Below are positions 48,315 to 57,500 of a stretch of DNA of 64,000 bases, in pieces. The notes below the pieces were generated by a model, which saw only the letters and a program-made list of their open reading frames with translations, had not been told where the DNA came from and did not search any database. This DNA is from Parcubacteria group bacterium Greene0714_7 (GTDB lineage Bacteria > Patescibacteria > Paceibacteria > UBA9973 > UBA2103): assembly GCA_007378985.1 (NCBI GenBank), contig VMHB01000002.1:1-64000 (forward strand), read 5' to 3'. Position numbers and translations under genes: made by a program. Numbering within the stretch: the stretch's first letter is position 1; each line of letters opens with the position of its first letter.

Positions 48315-48851
48315 TTATGCAGATGCTTTCTTACCTTGTTTACGACGCACATACTCACCATCGTAACGAATCCCCTTACCTTTATATGGCTCAGGTTTCT
48401 TCACAGCACGAATAACCGCAGAAAACTGCCCCACTGCATCTTTATCAATACCACTCACGGTTATTTGATTCTTCTCAACAACAACATCAATGCCCTCAGG
48501 AATTGCCAAAATTACTGGGTGAGAAAATCCAACGAGGAATTTCATATTCCTTCCCTGTACTTCAACGCGGTACCCGATACCTTCGAGGGTTAATTTCTTT
48601 TCGTATTTCTTATTTACACCAGCAATCATATTCTTGAGGTGAGATGCAAATGTTCCCCAGAGAGATCGTGCGAGCTTTGAAGAGTTCAAAGGCGCAACCG
48701 TTACGGCCTCACCTTCAACAGTCACCGATACCATCGAGTGTACTGGTCGTGTTATTACGCCCAAAGGACCCTTCACGGTCAACACGCCCTCAACAACTGA
48801 GATGTGCGTATTTGCTGGAATAGTTATTGGATTTTTACCGATGCGTGACAT
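48315..48851 (-). CDS. rplF: 50S ribosomal protein L6
   Basis: A 178-residue two-domain protein near the factor-binding site. Signatures are SRIGKNPITIPANTHI at the N-terminus, GTFASHLKNMIAGVNKKYEKKLTLEGIGYR in the middle and the C-terminal PEPYKGKGIRYDGEYVRRKQGKK. Normal length; five bases from rplR. Confidence 0.97.
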   Translation of the reverse strand: MSRIGKNPITIPANTHISVVEGVLTVKGPLGVITRPVHSMVSVTVEGEAVTVAPLNSSKLARSLWGTFASHLKNMIAGVNKKYEKKLTLEGIGYRVEVQGRNMKFLVGFSHPVILAIPEGIDVVVEKNQITVSGIDKDAVGQFSAVIRAVKKPEPYKGKGIRYDGEYVRRKQGKKASA

Positions 48852-48878
48852 ATGTATTTTTGTAGTGATCGTATTGGA

Positions 48879-49274
48879 TTACCAGATTTTGAAAAGGGTT
48901 TCTCCTCCAAGTCTATTTTGCCTAGCCTCACGATCAGTGACGATACCTTGTGGTGTAGAAAGAACCATGAGTCCCTTGCCGTATTTCACAGGGAATACTT
49001 CACGAGCTTTTGCGTAGAGGCGGCGACCTGGCTTCGAAATTCTTTTAACGCCATTGATTCTTGGAAGACCGTCGGCTCCGTAGAGCAACTCAACAACGAG
49101 AGTCTTGTGAATTCCCGAACCTTCTTCAGAAACTTCACCAAGGTACCCTGATTTGCGAAGCGCGAGTGCTACCGCAAGCTTAAGTTTTGAAAATGGCACA
49201 GCAACGGATGCTTTGCGCACCGCTGTGGCGTTTTTCAAACGAACAATGAAATCTCCAATAGGATCTGTAATCAT
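48879..49274 (-). CDS. rpsH: 30S ribosomal protein S8
   Basis: A 131-residue 16S-binding protein, and in E. coli the autoregulator of the spc operon. It has the TDPIGDFIVRLKNA start and the C-terminal GKGLMVLSTPQGIVTDREARQNRLGGETLFKIW. Complete, in standard order. Confidence 0.97.
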   Translation of the reverse strand: MITDPIGDFIVRLKNATAVRKASVAVPFSKLKLAVALALRKSGYLGEVSEEGSGIHKTLVVELLYGADGLPRINGVKRISKPGRRLYAKAREVFPVKYGKGLMVLSTPQGIVTDREARQNRLGGETLFKIW

Positions 49275-49298
49275 GATGAAATTATTGCTGTGGCTGAA

Positions 49299-49568
49299 TT
49301 ACCAAGAAGACTTCTTAACACCTGGGATCTCCCCTCGGCGTGCCATTTCACGAAACTGAATACGAGAAAGACCGAAATGACGCATATATCCCTGACCACG
49401 GCCAGTAACTGCGCAACGATTCTTCACACGAATTGGTGAAGCATCTTTAGGAAGCTTTTGAAGACCTTCCCAATCTCCTGCCTCTTTCAAGGTAGCGCGC
49501 TTCACAGCAAAACGAGCGACCGTCTTGATACGCTTAGAATTACGAGCCAATTGTGATTTTTTTGCCAT
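49299..49568 (-). CDS. rpsN: 30S ribosomal protein S14, zinc-free form
   Basis: An 89-residue protein with KNRCAVTGRGQGYMRHFGLSRIQFREMARRGEIPGVKKSSW at its end. Only one Cys is present, so this is the C-minus form without the CxxC zinc knuckle. It probably starts a new transcription unit, because a terminator and a long spacer precede it. Confidence 0.96.
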   Translation of the reverse strand: MAKKSQLARNSKRIKTVARFAVKRATLKEAGDWEGLQKLPKDASPIRVKNRCAVTGRGQGYMRHFGLSRIQFREMARRGEIPGVKKSSW

Positions 49569-49834
49569 TTCTTAGATTTTATTACTGAGCGAGGCGAAAT
49601 TAGAAAATCTTAGACCCCATCAGTATTTTTGCCACTTTGTTGCATACGACGCGCGTGTCCGAATAGGACATCCCTAGCGGGCGAAGCGCGCCACCGAGGT
49701 ATCTCACAACCGAAGATGTGGGACAACCTTCGTCATATATTTTTGCAAAAATACGACGGGGTTTTGTCGCCTTCTTGCACTCCGCCCTTGTGAGGCAAAA
49801 AGCGCTTCGAAAAGCTATTGCTAGGATAGCAAAC
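49569..49834 (-). other. Unexplained spacer inside the spc operon
   Basis: The 270-base stretch between rpsN and a terminator holds small hairpins (TGTCC/GGACA; a long GACAA...TTGTC fold around TATTTTTGCAAAAATA) but no convincing protein. An 83-codon open frame at 49600-49851 looks random. It probably contains the rpsN promoter. Confidence 0.5.
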
Positions 49835-49860
49835 AAAAAGCCCCGAGTCAAAGGGGCTTG
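49835..49860 (-). terminator. Terminator inside the ribosomal operon
   Basis: On the minus strand AAGCCCC/GGGGCTT is followed by TTTTTG, between the 54-residue gene and rpsN. It would split the spc operon into two transcripts. Confidence 0.75.
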
Positions 49861-49879
49861 GAATGTCTGTGTTTAGACT

Positions 49880-50044
49880 CTATTTTCTTTTTGAAGTTTT
49901 AAGCCGTAAAGGGGTTCTGTCTGCCTTCATTCCTGGAAGAAACGGCTCCGCAGGGCCGCTATTTTCTAATCCAAGAGTTTTTGCGTGCGCACGCATATCT
50001 GCATCAGAAGCCCCAAAAGAAGTACCTGAATTTTCACGCCCCAT
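49880..50044 (-). CDS. 54-residue orphan inserted between rplE and rpsN
   Basis: From ATG 50044 the frame encodes MGRENSGTSFGASDADMRAH, then a middle LGLENSGPAEPFLPGMKADR and a basic end (RLKTSKRK). It lies 11 bases after the rplE stop and before a terminator, so it is the last gene of an S10-proximal transcript. It matches no known ribosomal protein, and its position in a universally ordered operon is unusual. Confidence 0.6.
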   Translation of the reverse strand: MGRENSGTSFGASDADMRAHAKTLGLENSGPAEPFLPGMKADRTPLRLKTSKRK

Positions 50045-50055
50045 AAAAATTGAAA

Positions 50056-50595
50056 TTACACCGCCTCCTGAAGCGGGACACCAATGTGTCGGAAGAATGC
50101 CTCTGCCTGCTTTGCATCTTTTGCTGTAGTCACAATGGTAATAGCAAGACCGAACACATCTTTCAGCTCTTCATCTGAAGTTTCAGGGAAAATAGTGTGC
50201 TCTTTAATACCGAGAGTTATGTTACCCAAGGAATCAATAGCTTTTGCGGAGAGTCCACGGAAGTCACGAGTACGAGGAAGAGAGATGTGAACAAGTTTGT
50301 CCAAGAAGTCATACATGCGAGCTCCACGGAGTGTTACTTGGTAACCCACAGGATCCCCTTCACGAACCTTGAATGAAGCAACTGATTTCTTTGCGCCACG
50401 AACCGCTGCTTTTTGACCGGTAATCAAAGCAAGCCTGTCTTCAATAACTTCAATTTTCTTTTTATCCTTTATCTTTCCAATACCTGTTGAAATAACCACC
50501 TTCACAAGGTGCGGTGCTTGAAAAACATTCTTGTAACCAAATTCACCCTTGAGGGTTTTGAATGCGCTTTTTGCTTGTGTACGAACTGATTGCAT
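50056..50595 (-). CDS. rplE: 50S ribosomal protein L5
   Basis: A 179-residue 5S rRNA-binding protein with VVISTGIGKIKDKKKIE, the central GDPVGYQVTLRGARMYDFLDKLVHISLPRTRDFRGL and C-terminal GLAITIVTTAKDAKQAEAF. ATG 50595 (MQSVRTQAKSAF) lies eight bases after the rplX stop and is preferred over 50619, which would overlap rplX. Confidence 0.97.
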   Translation of the reverse strand: MQSVRTQAKSAFKTLKGEFGYKNVFQAPHLVKVVISTGIGKIKDKKKIEVIEDRLALITGQKAAVRGAKKSVASFKVREGDPVGYQVTLRGARMYDFLDKLVHISLPRTRDFRGLSAKAIDSLGNITLGIKEHTIFPETSDEELKDVFGLAITIVTTAKDAKQAEAFFRHIGVPLQEAV

Positions 50596-50602
50596 ATATT
50601 TT

Positions 50603-50905
50603 TTATACTTCTGAACCACTCTTAACCGCGACGCGAACTCGCTTATCTCCCTTCATTTTAATCGAAATGCGTGTGCCTTTACCTGATTTTGGATCAACAA
50701 GCATTGCATTTGATACATGAAATGGCATCGACATATCAACAATCTGACCCTTTTTATTACCACGAGGCTTCTGGTGTTTCTTTTTCATATTCAAACCCTC
50801 AACAATGATCTTGCTCACTGCTGGAAGCGCTCTCGTTACCGTACCCGCCTTACCTTTATCCTTACCGGTAATGATGATGACTTTATCTCCTTTTCTTATT
50901 TTCAT
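50603..50905 (-). CDS. rplX: 50S ribosomal protein L24
   Basis: A 100-residue KOW-domain protein that initiates 50S assembly: MKIRKGDKVIIITGKDKGKAG, then NMKKKHQKPRGNKKGQIVDMSMPFHVSNAML. It is complete, with rplN upstream and rplE downstream as usual. Confidence 0.97.
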   Translation of the reverse strand: MKIRKGDKVIIITGKDKGKAGTVTRALPAVSKIIVEGLNMKKKHQKPRGNKKGQIVDMSMPFHVSNAMLVDPKSGKGTRISIKMKGDKRVRVAVKSGSEV

Positions 50906-50938
50906 ATTGTTTTTGTTTTGTCTGCAAATCAGCCGATT

Positions 50939-51319
50939 CTACACAACCTCTGGCGCAAGAGAACCAATCTTCTGATATCCCATGTCGACGATTTCACGAG
51001 GGATTGGACCGAAGACACGATTTGCCTTTGGTTCAAAAGGATCTTTTGCATTCTTTGAAAGAATAACTACAGCATTATCATCGAAGCGAATGTAGGAACC
51101 GTCAACACGACGGAATGTCTTTCGTTGACGAACTACTACCGCAGTCAACACATCTTTTTTCTTAACCATTTTTCGTGGTTCAGCAGACTGCACAGAAAGC
51201 ACTACTCTGTCGCCAATCTGAGCAATGGTTTTTTTAGAGCCACCAAGCACTTTGAAAATGCGTCCAACCTTTCCGCCGGTGTTATCTGCAATTATGACGA
51301 GTGATCGATCTTGAATCAT
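50939..51319 (-). CDS. rplN: 50S ribosomal protein L14
   Basis: A 126-residue protein with IQDRSLVIIADNTGGKVGRIFKVLGGS, TAVVVRQRKTFRRVDGSYIRFDDNAVVIL and FGPIPREIVDMGYQKIGSLAPEVV. It overlaps the rpsQ stop by four bases (ATGA), implying coupling. Confidence 0.97.
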   Translation of the reverse strand: MIQDRSLVIIADNTGGKVGRIFKVLGGSKKTIAQIGDRVVLSVQSAEPRKMVKKKDVLTAVVVRQRKTFRRVDGSYIRFDDNAVVILSKNAKDPFEPKANRVFGPIPREIVDMGYQKIGSLAPEVV

Positions 51320-51555
51320 ATAACTATAAAATGCTTATTCTTCGACATTGGGCGACATGGCGCAATTGTGACGCGCTCTCCGTCTTTTTTTGTGTTCCCT
51401 GCATCATGCGCAAGATACTTCTTCGTCTTCTTCACATACTTTTTATACTTTGAATCCTTCACATAGCGATTTACAGCCACCGTTATGGTGTCTTTCATTT
51501 TTGTGGATACAACCACGCCAGTGAGTGTTTTTTGATTTTTTGTGTTTGTTTCCAT
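51316..51555 (-). CDS. rpsQ: 30S ribosomal protein S17
   Basis: A 79-residue OB-fold protein with LTGVVVSTKMKDTITVAVNRYVKDSKYKKYVKKTKKYLAHDAGN and GERVTIAPCRPMSKNKHFIV. Complete, with standard neighbours rpmC and rplN. Confidence 0.97.
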   Translation of the reverse strand: METNTKNQKTLTGVVVSTKMKDTITVAVNRYVKDSKYKKYVKKTKKYLAHDAGNTKKDGERVTIAPCRPMSKNKHFIVI

Positions 51556-51560
51556 ATAGA

Positions 51561-51755
51561 TTATGCCTCTCTTTCTGCCATGACTAACTTAATACGCGCG
51601 ATATCGGCACGAACTGTGCGAGCCTTGCGGACATTCTTGGTGCGCGATCCCGACATACCAAAACGAAATTCACGAAGCTCAATTTCGAGCTCACCAAGAG
51701 CCTTCATAAGCTCACTATCAGTCTTCTTCCTAACATCTATAGCTTTCATATGCAA
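51561..51755 (-). CDS. rpmC: 50S ribosomal protein L29
   Basis: A 64-residue helical-hairpin protein at the exit tunnel: KTDSELMKALGELEIELREFRFGMSGSRTKNVRKARTVRADIARIKLVMAEREA. Typical length and position; two bases from rplP. Confidence 0.95.
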   Translation of the reverse strand: MHMKAIDVRKKTDSELMKALGELEIELREFRFGMSGSRTKNVRKARTVRADIARIKLVMAEREA

Positions 51756-51757
51756 AT

Positions 51758-52177
51758 TTAGTGGCGAGCAATTACGGTCGTTTTAACTGACAATTTAGTT
51801 GCAGCTTTGCGAAGTGCTTCTCTCGCAATCGCATCAGTAACACCGTCGATTTCAAAGAGAATTCTGCCTGGCTTTACCTCAACAACAAAACGGTATGGGT
51901 CACCCTTACCCTTACCCATCGGCAATTCCCCTCCCTTCTTCGTGTCAGGACGGTCAGGAAATACGCGAATCCAGACACGTCCAGTTTTTCCTAGAAGTCG
52001 TGCTCCTGCCCTGCGAGCAGCCTCAAGCTGATTTGATGAAATGCGATCAGAGGTAAGAGCCTTCAACCCATGAGAACCGAAAGCAAGCGTAACACCACGG
52101 GTTGCTACCTGCTTCTTTTTAGGATTAACGCGAGAGCGTTGCCACTTTCTATATTTAACTTTTTTTGGAAACAACAT
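51758..52177 (-). CDS. rplP: 50S ribosomal protein L16
   Basis: A 139-residue protein of the A-site finger region: FPKKVKYRKWQRSR start, the central GSHGLKALTSDRISSNQLEAARRA, and GRVWIRVFPDRPDTKKGGELPMGKGKGDPYRFV. Complete, normal length. Its ATG follows AAATTTTT and not a Shine-Dalgarno sequence. Confidence 0.97.
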   Translation of the reverse strand: MLFPKKVKYRKWQRSRVNPKKKQVATRGVTLAFGSHGLKALTSDRISSNQLEAARRAGARLLGKTGRVWIRVFPDRPDTKKGGELPMGKGKGDPYRFVVEVKPGRILFEIDGVTDAIAREALRKAATKLSVKTTVIARH

Positions 52178-52183
52178 AAAAAT

Positions 52184-52864
52184 TTATACTTTTGGACGTG
52201 ACGCATCATCAGCAAAAATATCGCCACGATAAATCCAAACCTTAACGCCGATTTTGCCCAAAGGAAGTTGTGCTGCTATTTGCGCATAATCAATGTCTGC
52301 GCGGAATGTCTGAAGAGGAATGCGTCCGCGCTTCAATTCTTCAGTGCGTGACATAGAGCCTGAACCGAGCATGCCAGCAACAGCAATACGCACACCCTTC
52401 ACATCTCTATTAGCCATCACCTTATCAATAGTCTGTTTCAAAACACGGCGGAAAGGAAGGCGCTTCTCGAGACTCTCCACCACCATACCTGCAACAATTG
52501 CCGCGTTAGATTCAGGAGATCGAACTTCAATAACATCAAGATGAAGCGCGGGCACGGATGAAAGCTTCATGCTCTTGAGCATTTGGTGCAAATCCTTTTT
52601 CAATTTTGTTGCACCTTCACCTGAGCGACCAATAACCATACCTGGGCGTGCTGTATGAATTTGAACTCGCAAATCTTTTTGAGAACGCTCAATTTCAACA
52701 TGCGACACATAGCTTCCACGAAGACGCTTTGTCAAAAATTGACGAATCATTGCATCAGTTCGAATGAATTCACGATTCTTTTTTGCAGAACCAGCAAACC
52801 AACGACTCTGCCAATCCCTAAGGATGCCTAGACGGTGCGCGTATGGATGAACGATTTTTGTCAT
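52184..52864 (-). CDS. rpsC: 30S ribosomal protein S3
   Basis: A 226-residue protein at the mRNA entry channel. The N-terminal KH domain (IHTARPGMVIGRSGEGATKLKKDL) and the C-terminal GVRIAVAGMLGSGSMSRTEELKRGRIPLQTFRADIDYA are intact; the common GR.GG motif reads GMLGSG. Two bases from rplV. Confidence 0.97.
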   Translation of the reverse strand: MTKIVHPYAHRLGILRDWQSRWFAGSAKKNREFIRTDAMIRQFLTKRLRGSYVSHVEIERSQKDLRVQIHTARPGMVIGRSGEGATKLKKDLHQMLKSMKLSSVPALHLDVIEVRSPESNAAIVAGMVVESLEKRLPFRRVLKQTIDKVMANRDVKGVRIAVAGMLGSGSMSRTEELKRGRIPLQTFRADIDYAQIAAQLPLGKIGVKVWIYRGDIFADDASRPKV

Positions 52865-52866
52865 AA

Positions 52867-53208
52867 TTATTTTTTCTTCTTTGGCTTTGCTTTCCCTAAA
52901 GTCACTGTTATATGGCTCATTCTATGGCGAATTGGGGATGAACGACCAAACGCACGAGGCATCGAACGCATAGCAACTAAACCTTTATTGACCGTAATGT
53001 TTTGAACAACGAGAGTTCTTCCGTCTTCACCCTGCTTCTCCGCGTTTGCGACAGCAGAGGAAATGAGTTTAGCCATAGGAGCTGCGGCGCGCTTATCCAA
53101 GAACTTTAGTGCAAGGAGTGCTTCCTCAACACCCTTACCCTTCACAAGCTCAGTAACGAGTCTGGTTTTTCGTGGAGTCTGCTTGTAGTTGGAAAGTGTC
53201 GCCTTCAT
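52867..53208 (-). CDS. rplV: 50S ribosomal protein L22
   Basis: A 113-residue exit-tunnel protein: QTPRKTRLVTELVKGKGVEEALLALKFLDKRAAAPMAKLISSAVANAE and the beta-hairpin region ending SMPRAFGRSSPIRHRMSHITVTLG. Complete and typical. Confidence 0.97.
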   Translation of the reverse strand: MKATLSNYKQTPRKTRLVTELVKGKGVEEALLALKFLDKRAAAPMAKLISSAVANAEKQGEDGRTLVVQNITVNKGLVAMRSMPRAFGRSSPIRHRMSHITVTLGKAKPKKKK

Positions 53209-53231
53209 ATGCTGATTCTAGATATCAAAAA

Positions 53232-53591
53232 TTATTTCTTAGCTCCAGCCTTAGCCTTACCATCAGCAGGTGCCTTGGCTGCTTGAGCTGCTGCAATTTC
53301 AGACTCTTTCTTCTTCTGTTCAAGCTCTTTCTGCATCTTACCTCCGTGACGAGTAAATTTGGTTGTTGATGAAAATTCGCCAAGACGATGTCCTACCATT
53401 TCCTCTGTAACAAATACCTCAGGGAAATCCTTTCCGTTATGAACAAGGAAAACAAAACCAACCATTTCAGGGCTGATTTCAGATGCACGAGCCCACGTCT
53501 TAATAGGCGCTGTTGTGGCAGGCTTCTTGCCTTCAATCTTCTTTAGAAGCTTGTGGGCGACATACGGACCTTTCTTAAGTGAACGAGACAT
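53232..53591 (-). CDS. rpsS: 30S ribosomal protein S19 with extended C-terminus
   Basis: A 119-residue protein starting MSRSLKKGPYVAHKLLKKIEG (ATG 53591 preferred over 53615). The core GHRLGEFSSTTKFTRHGGKM is normal, followed by a roughly 35-residue Ala/Lys/Glu tail absent from E. coli S19 (92 residues). It is the first ribosomal gene after the 7.4-kb insertion, so it needs its own promoter in 53616-53744. Confidence 0.96.
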   Translation of the reverse strand: MSRSLKKGPYVAHKLLKKIEGKKPATTAPIKTWARASEISPEMVGFVFLVHNGKDFPEVFVTEEMVGHRLGEFSSTTKFTRHGGKMQKELEQKKKESEIAAAQAAKAPADGKAKAGAKK

Positions 53592-53684
53592 TGTTGTAGT
53601 TTTGACCCAAATCAAGTGCGCACTAAGAAAAATGCGCCCTTACGAGCTTTGGGCATACTATCCCAATCACCCACCCACTGTCAA

Positions 53685-53722
53685 TCTCATTTGTGCAACC
53701 TCCGGAGGTTGCACAAATGAGA
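53685..53722. repeat. REP-like palindrome, left side of the transposase gene
   Basis: A 38-bp perfect palindrome with core TGTGCAACCTCCGGAGGTTG, 22 bases beyond the transposase stop. Its core matches the palindrome at 54456-54485 on the other side of the gene. Confidence 0.9.
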
Positions 53723-53744
53723 CACTAAAGCCAAAATGAAAAAA

Positions 53745-54440
53745 TTACAAAATAATACCTTGGAGCTCTTCGACTAAAAGTTTTTTGCTGGTTGTTTTAA
53801 CAAAATCGGCGTAATTACTTTTTGCTGTTATAGCAAACTGCCCCGTGATGATCTCGGGCACAATGAGTCCTCCCCATCGGTTCGCATCAGTAAAATCTTG
53901 GAGTGACGACCAAGGATACTCGGATTCCCTTCCTGACCATTCTCGTATGTCACTGGGGTTTCTATGAATATAGGCGGATGCATATAAAAGCTGGGAATCT
54001 GTTTTTACATGCACCGCTTTGTACGGACCCTGAAATACATGTCCTGAGGTTTCATACTTAGTATTATAATATTTTGTATATCCGTCAGCTACGCGTTGCA
54101 TGTAGCGTGCCATTCCTCCTTCAATGGTTTCTTTGACCAACAAGTGAAAGTGGTTCGACATAAGACAAAAGCACACCACTTCCACAAAACGACCCTCAAT
54201 GATGGCCTCGATATCTTCGTTAGGGACAGAAAAACCAATATCCGGAACAAAACTTTCTGTAATCCGATGTATGTTTTTAAATTGATGAGGGGATTGGAGG
54301 AATAACACATTAAAAAGGAATCGACGCCAGTCCCCTTTTTCTTTAAAAATAGTCTGCCTGTGCGCACCGCGATTGAACACATGGTAGTACTCCCCCGGAG
54401 CGATTCCTTCTCGTGACTTTAGCAATACCTTAGCCATCAA
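53745..54440 (-). CDS. IS200-like / REP-associated tyrosine transposase (RAYT)
   Basis: A 231-residue HUH transposase of the Y1 (TnpA_REP) family. YYHVFNRGAHRQTIF at the N-terminus, the HUH motif CLMSNHFHLLVKE and a catalytic Tyr in GGMARYMQRVADGYTKYYN, followed by GHVFQGPYKAVHV and AYIHRNPSDIREW, are diagnostic. RAYTs cut single-stranded hairpin DNA and are linked to REP palindromes. Here matching palindromes bracket the gene directly. It sits between rpsS and the exported-protein genes inside the S10 operon. Intact, so possibly active. Confidence 0.92.
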   Translation of the reverse strand: MMAKVLLKSREGIAPGEYYHVFNRGAHRQTIFKEKGDWRRFLFNVLFLQSPHQFKNIHRITESFVPDIGFSVPNEDIEAIIEGRFVEVVCFCLMSNHFHLLVKETIEGGMARYMQRVADGYTKYYNTKYETSGHVFQGPYKAVHVKTDSQLLYASAYIHRNPSDIREWSGRESEYPWSSLQDFTDANRWGGLIVPEIITGQFAITAKSNYADFVKTTSKKLLVEELQGIIL

Positions 54441-54455
54441 CTCAGGCTACCACAC

Positions 54456-54485
54456 CTCTGTGCAACCTCCAGAGGTTGCACAGAG
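54456..54485. repeat. REP-like palindrome, right side of the transposase gene
   Basis: CTCTGTGCAACCTC / GAGGTTGCACAGAG around a CA centre, 15 bases upstream of the transposase ATG. It shares TGTGCAACCTC with 53685-53722. Confidence 0.9.
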
Positions 54486-54516
54486 AGGATTTTAAAAACA
54501 AAAATCCTCCTTCGGA

Positions 54517-57500
54517 CTAAAATTCATCGAAGCGCGGAGTAACACCTATGGTCACTGACTTTGAACTCGGCACCCCACCGGTTAAACAATTCATTGTGTA
54601 TGTACTTTGTTGATTTATGATCACAGATTGTGCACCTGAAAAAGCGGTTGAAGAAAGTCCCGGACCTGATATTGAACATGAGTCAGGAGTGCCTACCACT
54701 CCCCATGACACCGTTGCAGGGTCACCTTGGCGAACAGTAACGGCTGGGCTAATGTTGAGAGTAATATCGGCAGGGTTTACAGTCACTGTGGCGCTTGAAG
54801 ATGCACTTCGTGTACCACTAGTACAAGTGATACCGTAGGTTGTAGTAACTGGAGGGGAAACAGTAACCGAGCCCACAGTTGCACTACCTGTTGGGAAATT
54901 AGTTCCCGTACAGGAAGTGGCGTACGAAGATGTCCAGTCAATTCTAGGAGAAGTCACACCTTTAATGATCGTATTTGGTGTGGCAGTAATCAGCACTGTT
55001 GGCGTGTTCTGTATGGTGCCAGCCCCACAGGTTGCAGTAACCGCACCTGTACCTGATGTCACAATAACTGAAGCCGATTTCGTACCGGCGGTACCGTATG
55101 TTTTTGAAACAGTTGCACCGGTGCCGGTCAGCCCGTCAGTGCCACTCCACACATAGGTATACGAGCCTACACCACCAGAAGGTGTAACGGTCCATATTAA
55201 TGAGTCTCCAACATACCCCGTGCTTGGTGACGGAGAGCACGAGGCTGTGAGCGTGCCTGGGTTCACGGTGAGCGGTGTCCATGCACTGCAGTTATCAAGT
55301 TCGTTGGATTCATTCACTTCATTGAGCGGAGTGTCGGCACAAAAACGCATCTGGTACGCACCCGGCGAAAGAAATGTATAGCTTCCTGTTTCTGTACCAC
55401 TTCCACCGGCTGAAATCGATATTCGACTCAAAGCAATTTTTATTGATGTATTAGCTTCAGCAAAGTGAATAAAGAGACTGAAGATGCGGCCCCAGATAGA
55501 ATCTAATTGAGTGAGATAATTATTAAGACAGGCGCTGTCCGAAGCGAGGCACACATACATTCTTGAACCAAATACTGGAGTCGCTACTCCACCAGTATTA
55601 TTAACACCAGCAGTAAATGTGCTGTTTACTCCTGCCGTCACACTAAGCGGTGTCAGGCTACCGGTGGTTAGATCAGACAAAGAAACACCAACCACCACAG
55701 AATTGGAGCAACTCGCTGTTATTGATGCCGGTGCCGATGCCGTTGCAAGACCTCCAAAATAATTATGTCTCGTTGTGTTACCGCTAGTGGAGGTTTTCGA
55801 GGCAAGAGAAGCATTTGAATATGCTTCGTAGTGATAGTAGGTATTAACTGGCTGTCCAACCGAATTCAAAGTCTCTCGTACATCAACACTACAGCAACCG
55901 CCCGCAGGTGTTATTTCCGAACACACTCCTGCCATGGCAGAGTTAGCGCCACCCGTAAAGCCCACACCATCCTCTGTGCTGCCATAACTACCTACTTTTG
56001 TACCTCCAGAGCAGTGCTTTTCTCCTTGGAGCGTAACAGAAGTTACACCGGACGGACTAGTAACAGTAACTGAAGCTGTTTTTGTGCCAACTGTTGTATA
56101 TATTTTTGAGATCGACGCAACAGTACCAGAGAGACTATCAGTACCACTCCATGAATACGTGTACGAACCAGCTCCCCCTGATGCAGATGCAGTCCAAGTC
56201 ACAGGACTACCGGTATATACGCTCGTTGGAGATACTGAACATGACCCCGAAAGAACGCCGGAGGAGGTTGAATTTACTTGAACATTTGCGGTAGCAAAAG
56301 CGGTCTGGGGAGTCACGGCAGGGGAAGCGCCGACACATGAATAGATATCAGTATTGATGTTGCATGCACTGATGGTGTTCACCTTACATGTTGGGATGCT
56401 ACAAGCCTTTCCTGTTGGATTCGGAGGGCAAGTAGGTACGCTTGAATATGCCTTGTTTGGATCTGTGAGTGGGCAAGCAAAATCGCTTATATCAGACTCT
56501 GAGTATTGCCATATACCTGACGATACTGCGCTAGCTCCTGTACAAGTAATAGAATAGTTTGTGGTGGCACTTAACGCCCCGGTAGAAATAGAGCCTGATG
56601 TATTCCCGCCAGTTTCAAATCCACTACCAACACAAGAAACTGCATTAGTTGAGGACCATGTGAGAGTAGCTGAAGATCCAGAATTCAAACTTGTTGGAGT
56701 TGCAGATAACGAAACAGTCGGTGTGGGGATTGAGCTTACCGTGACTGTTTGAGATGCCGACGCAGACCCACCAGCGCCAGTACATGACACAAGATAGCTG
56801 GTTGTTTGTGATGGAGTAACTGATACAGAGCCTGCGTTTGCTGACGCTGTAGAAAAATTAATGCCTGTGCATGATGTTGCATTCGTTGAACCCCATGTGA
56901 GCGTTGACGATGAACCTACTACAAGTGAAGTTGGGTTTGCAGAAAGTGTTGCAGTTGGTGCAATAATTGGAGCGCTGACGGTCACCGTTGCTGAAGAAGA
57001 AACTGTTTGAATACCATCAGTGCAGGTAATCGAGTATGTTATTGAGGAAGCAGGTGAAACAATAAGCGAACCTGCAGTAGCGCCTCCAGTTGAAAAATTA
57101 GTACCCGTACATGAGGTCACATAGTCCGAAGTCCATGTTAGAAGAGATGAACCACCACTGCTTATAGAAGACGGTGTTGCAATAATTCCTACATATAGAG
57201 TTGTAGGTTCCTCGATACAACCATTCCCTTCATCAATGCGCGCGACTTGATACGAACTTTGCACCACATAACTATCTCCTCCATACACCGCACGAAACGC
57301 CGCTTCACCTGCACTACCAGGAGGGAAAGGGTTAGTCACTATTGTGTAGTCATACTCCCATGTCGTACCACTACACCCCCCAACCTCGCCACCTCCTCCT
57401 CCATCAAGGTTCGGGCCAGCATGTGTTAACTGAGGAACGGCACTAAACAGAACAATTGAAAAAAAAGCACCCATAAAAAAGATTTTAAAAGCGGGGAAAG

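Noticed and set aside
49600..49851. 83-codon minus-strand open frame in the spc spacer
   Set aside because: It overlaps the intrinsic terminator, lacks any motif and looks like chance coding.
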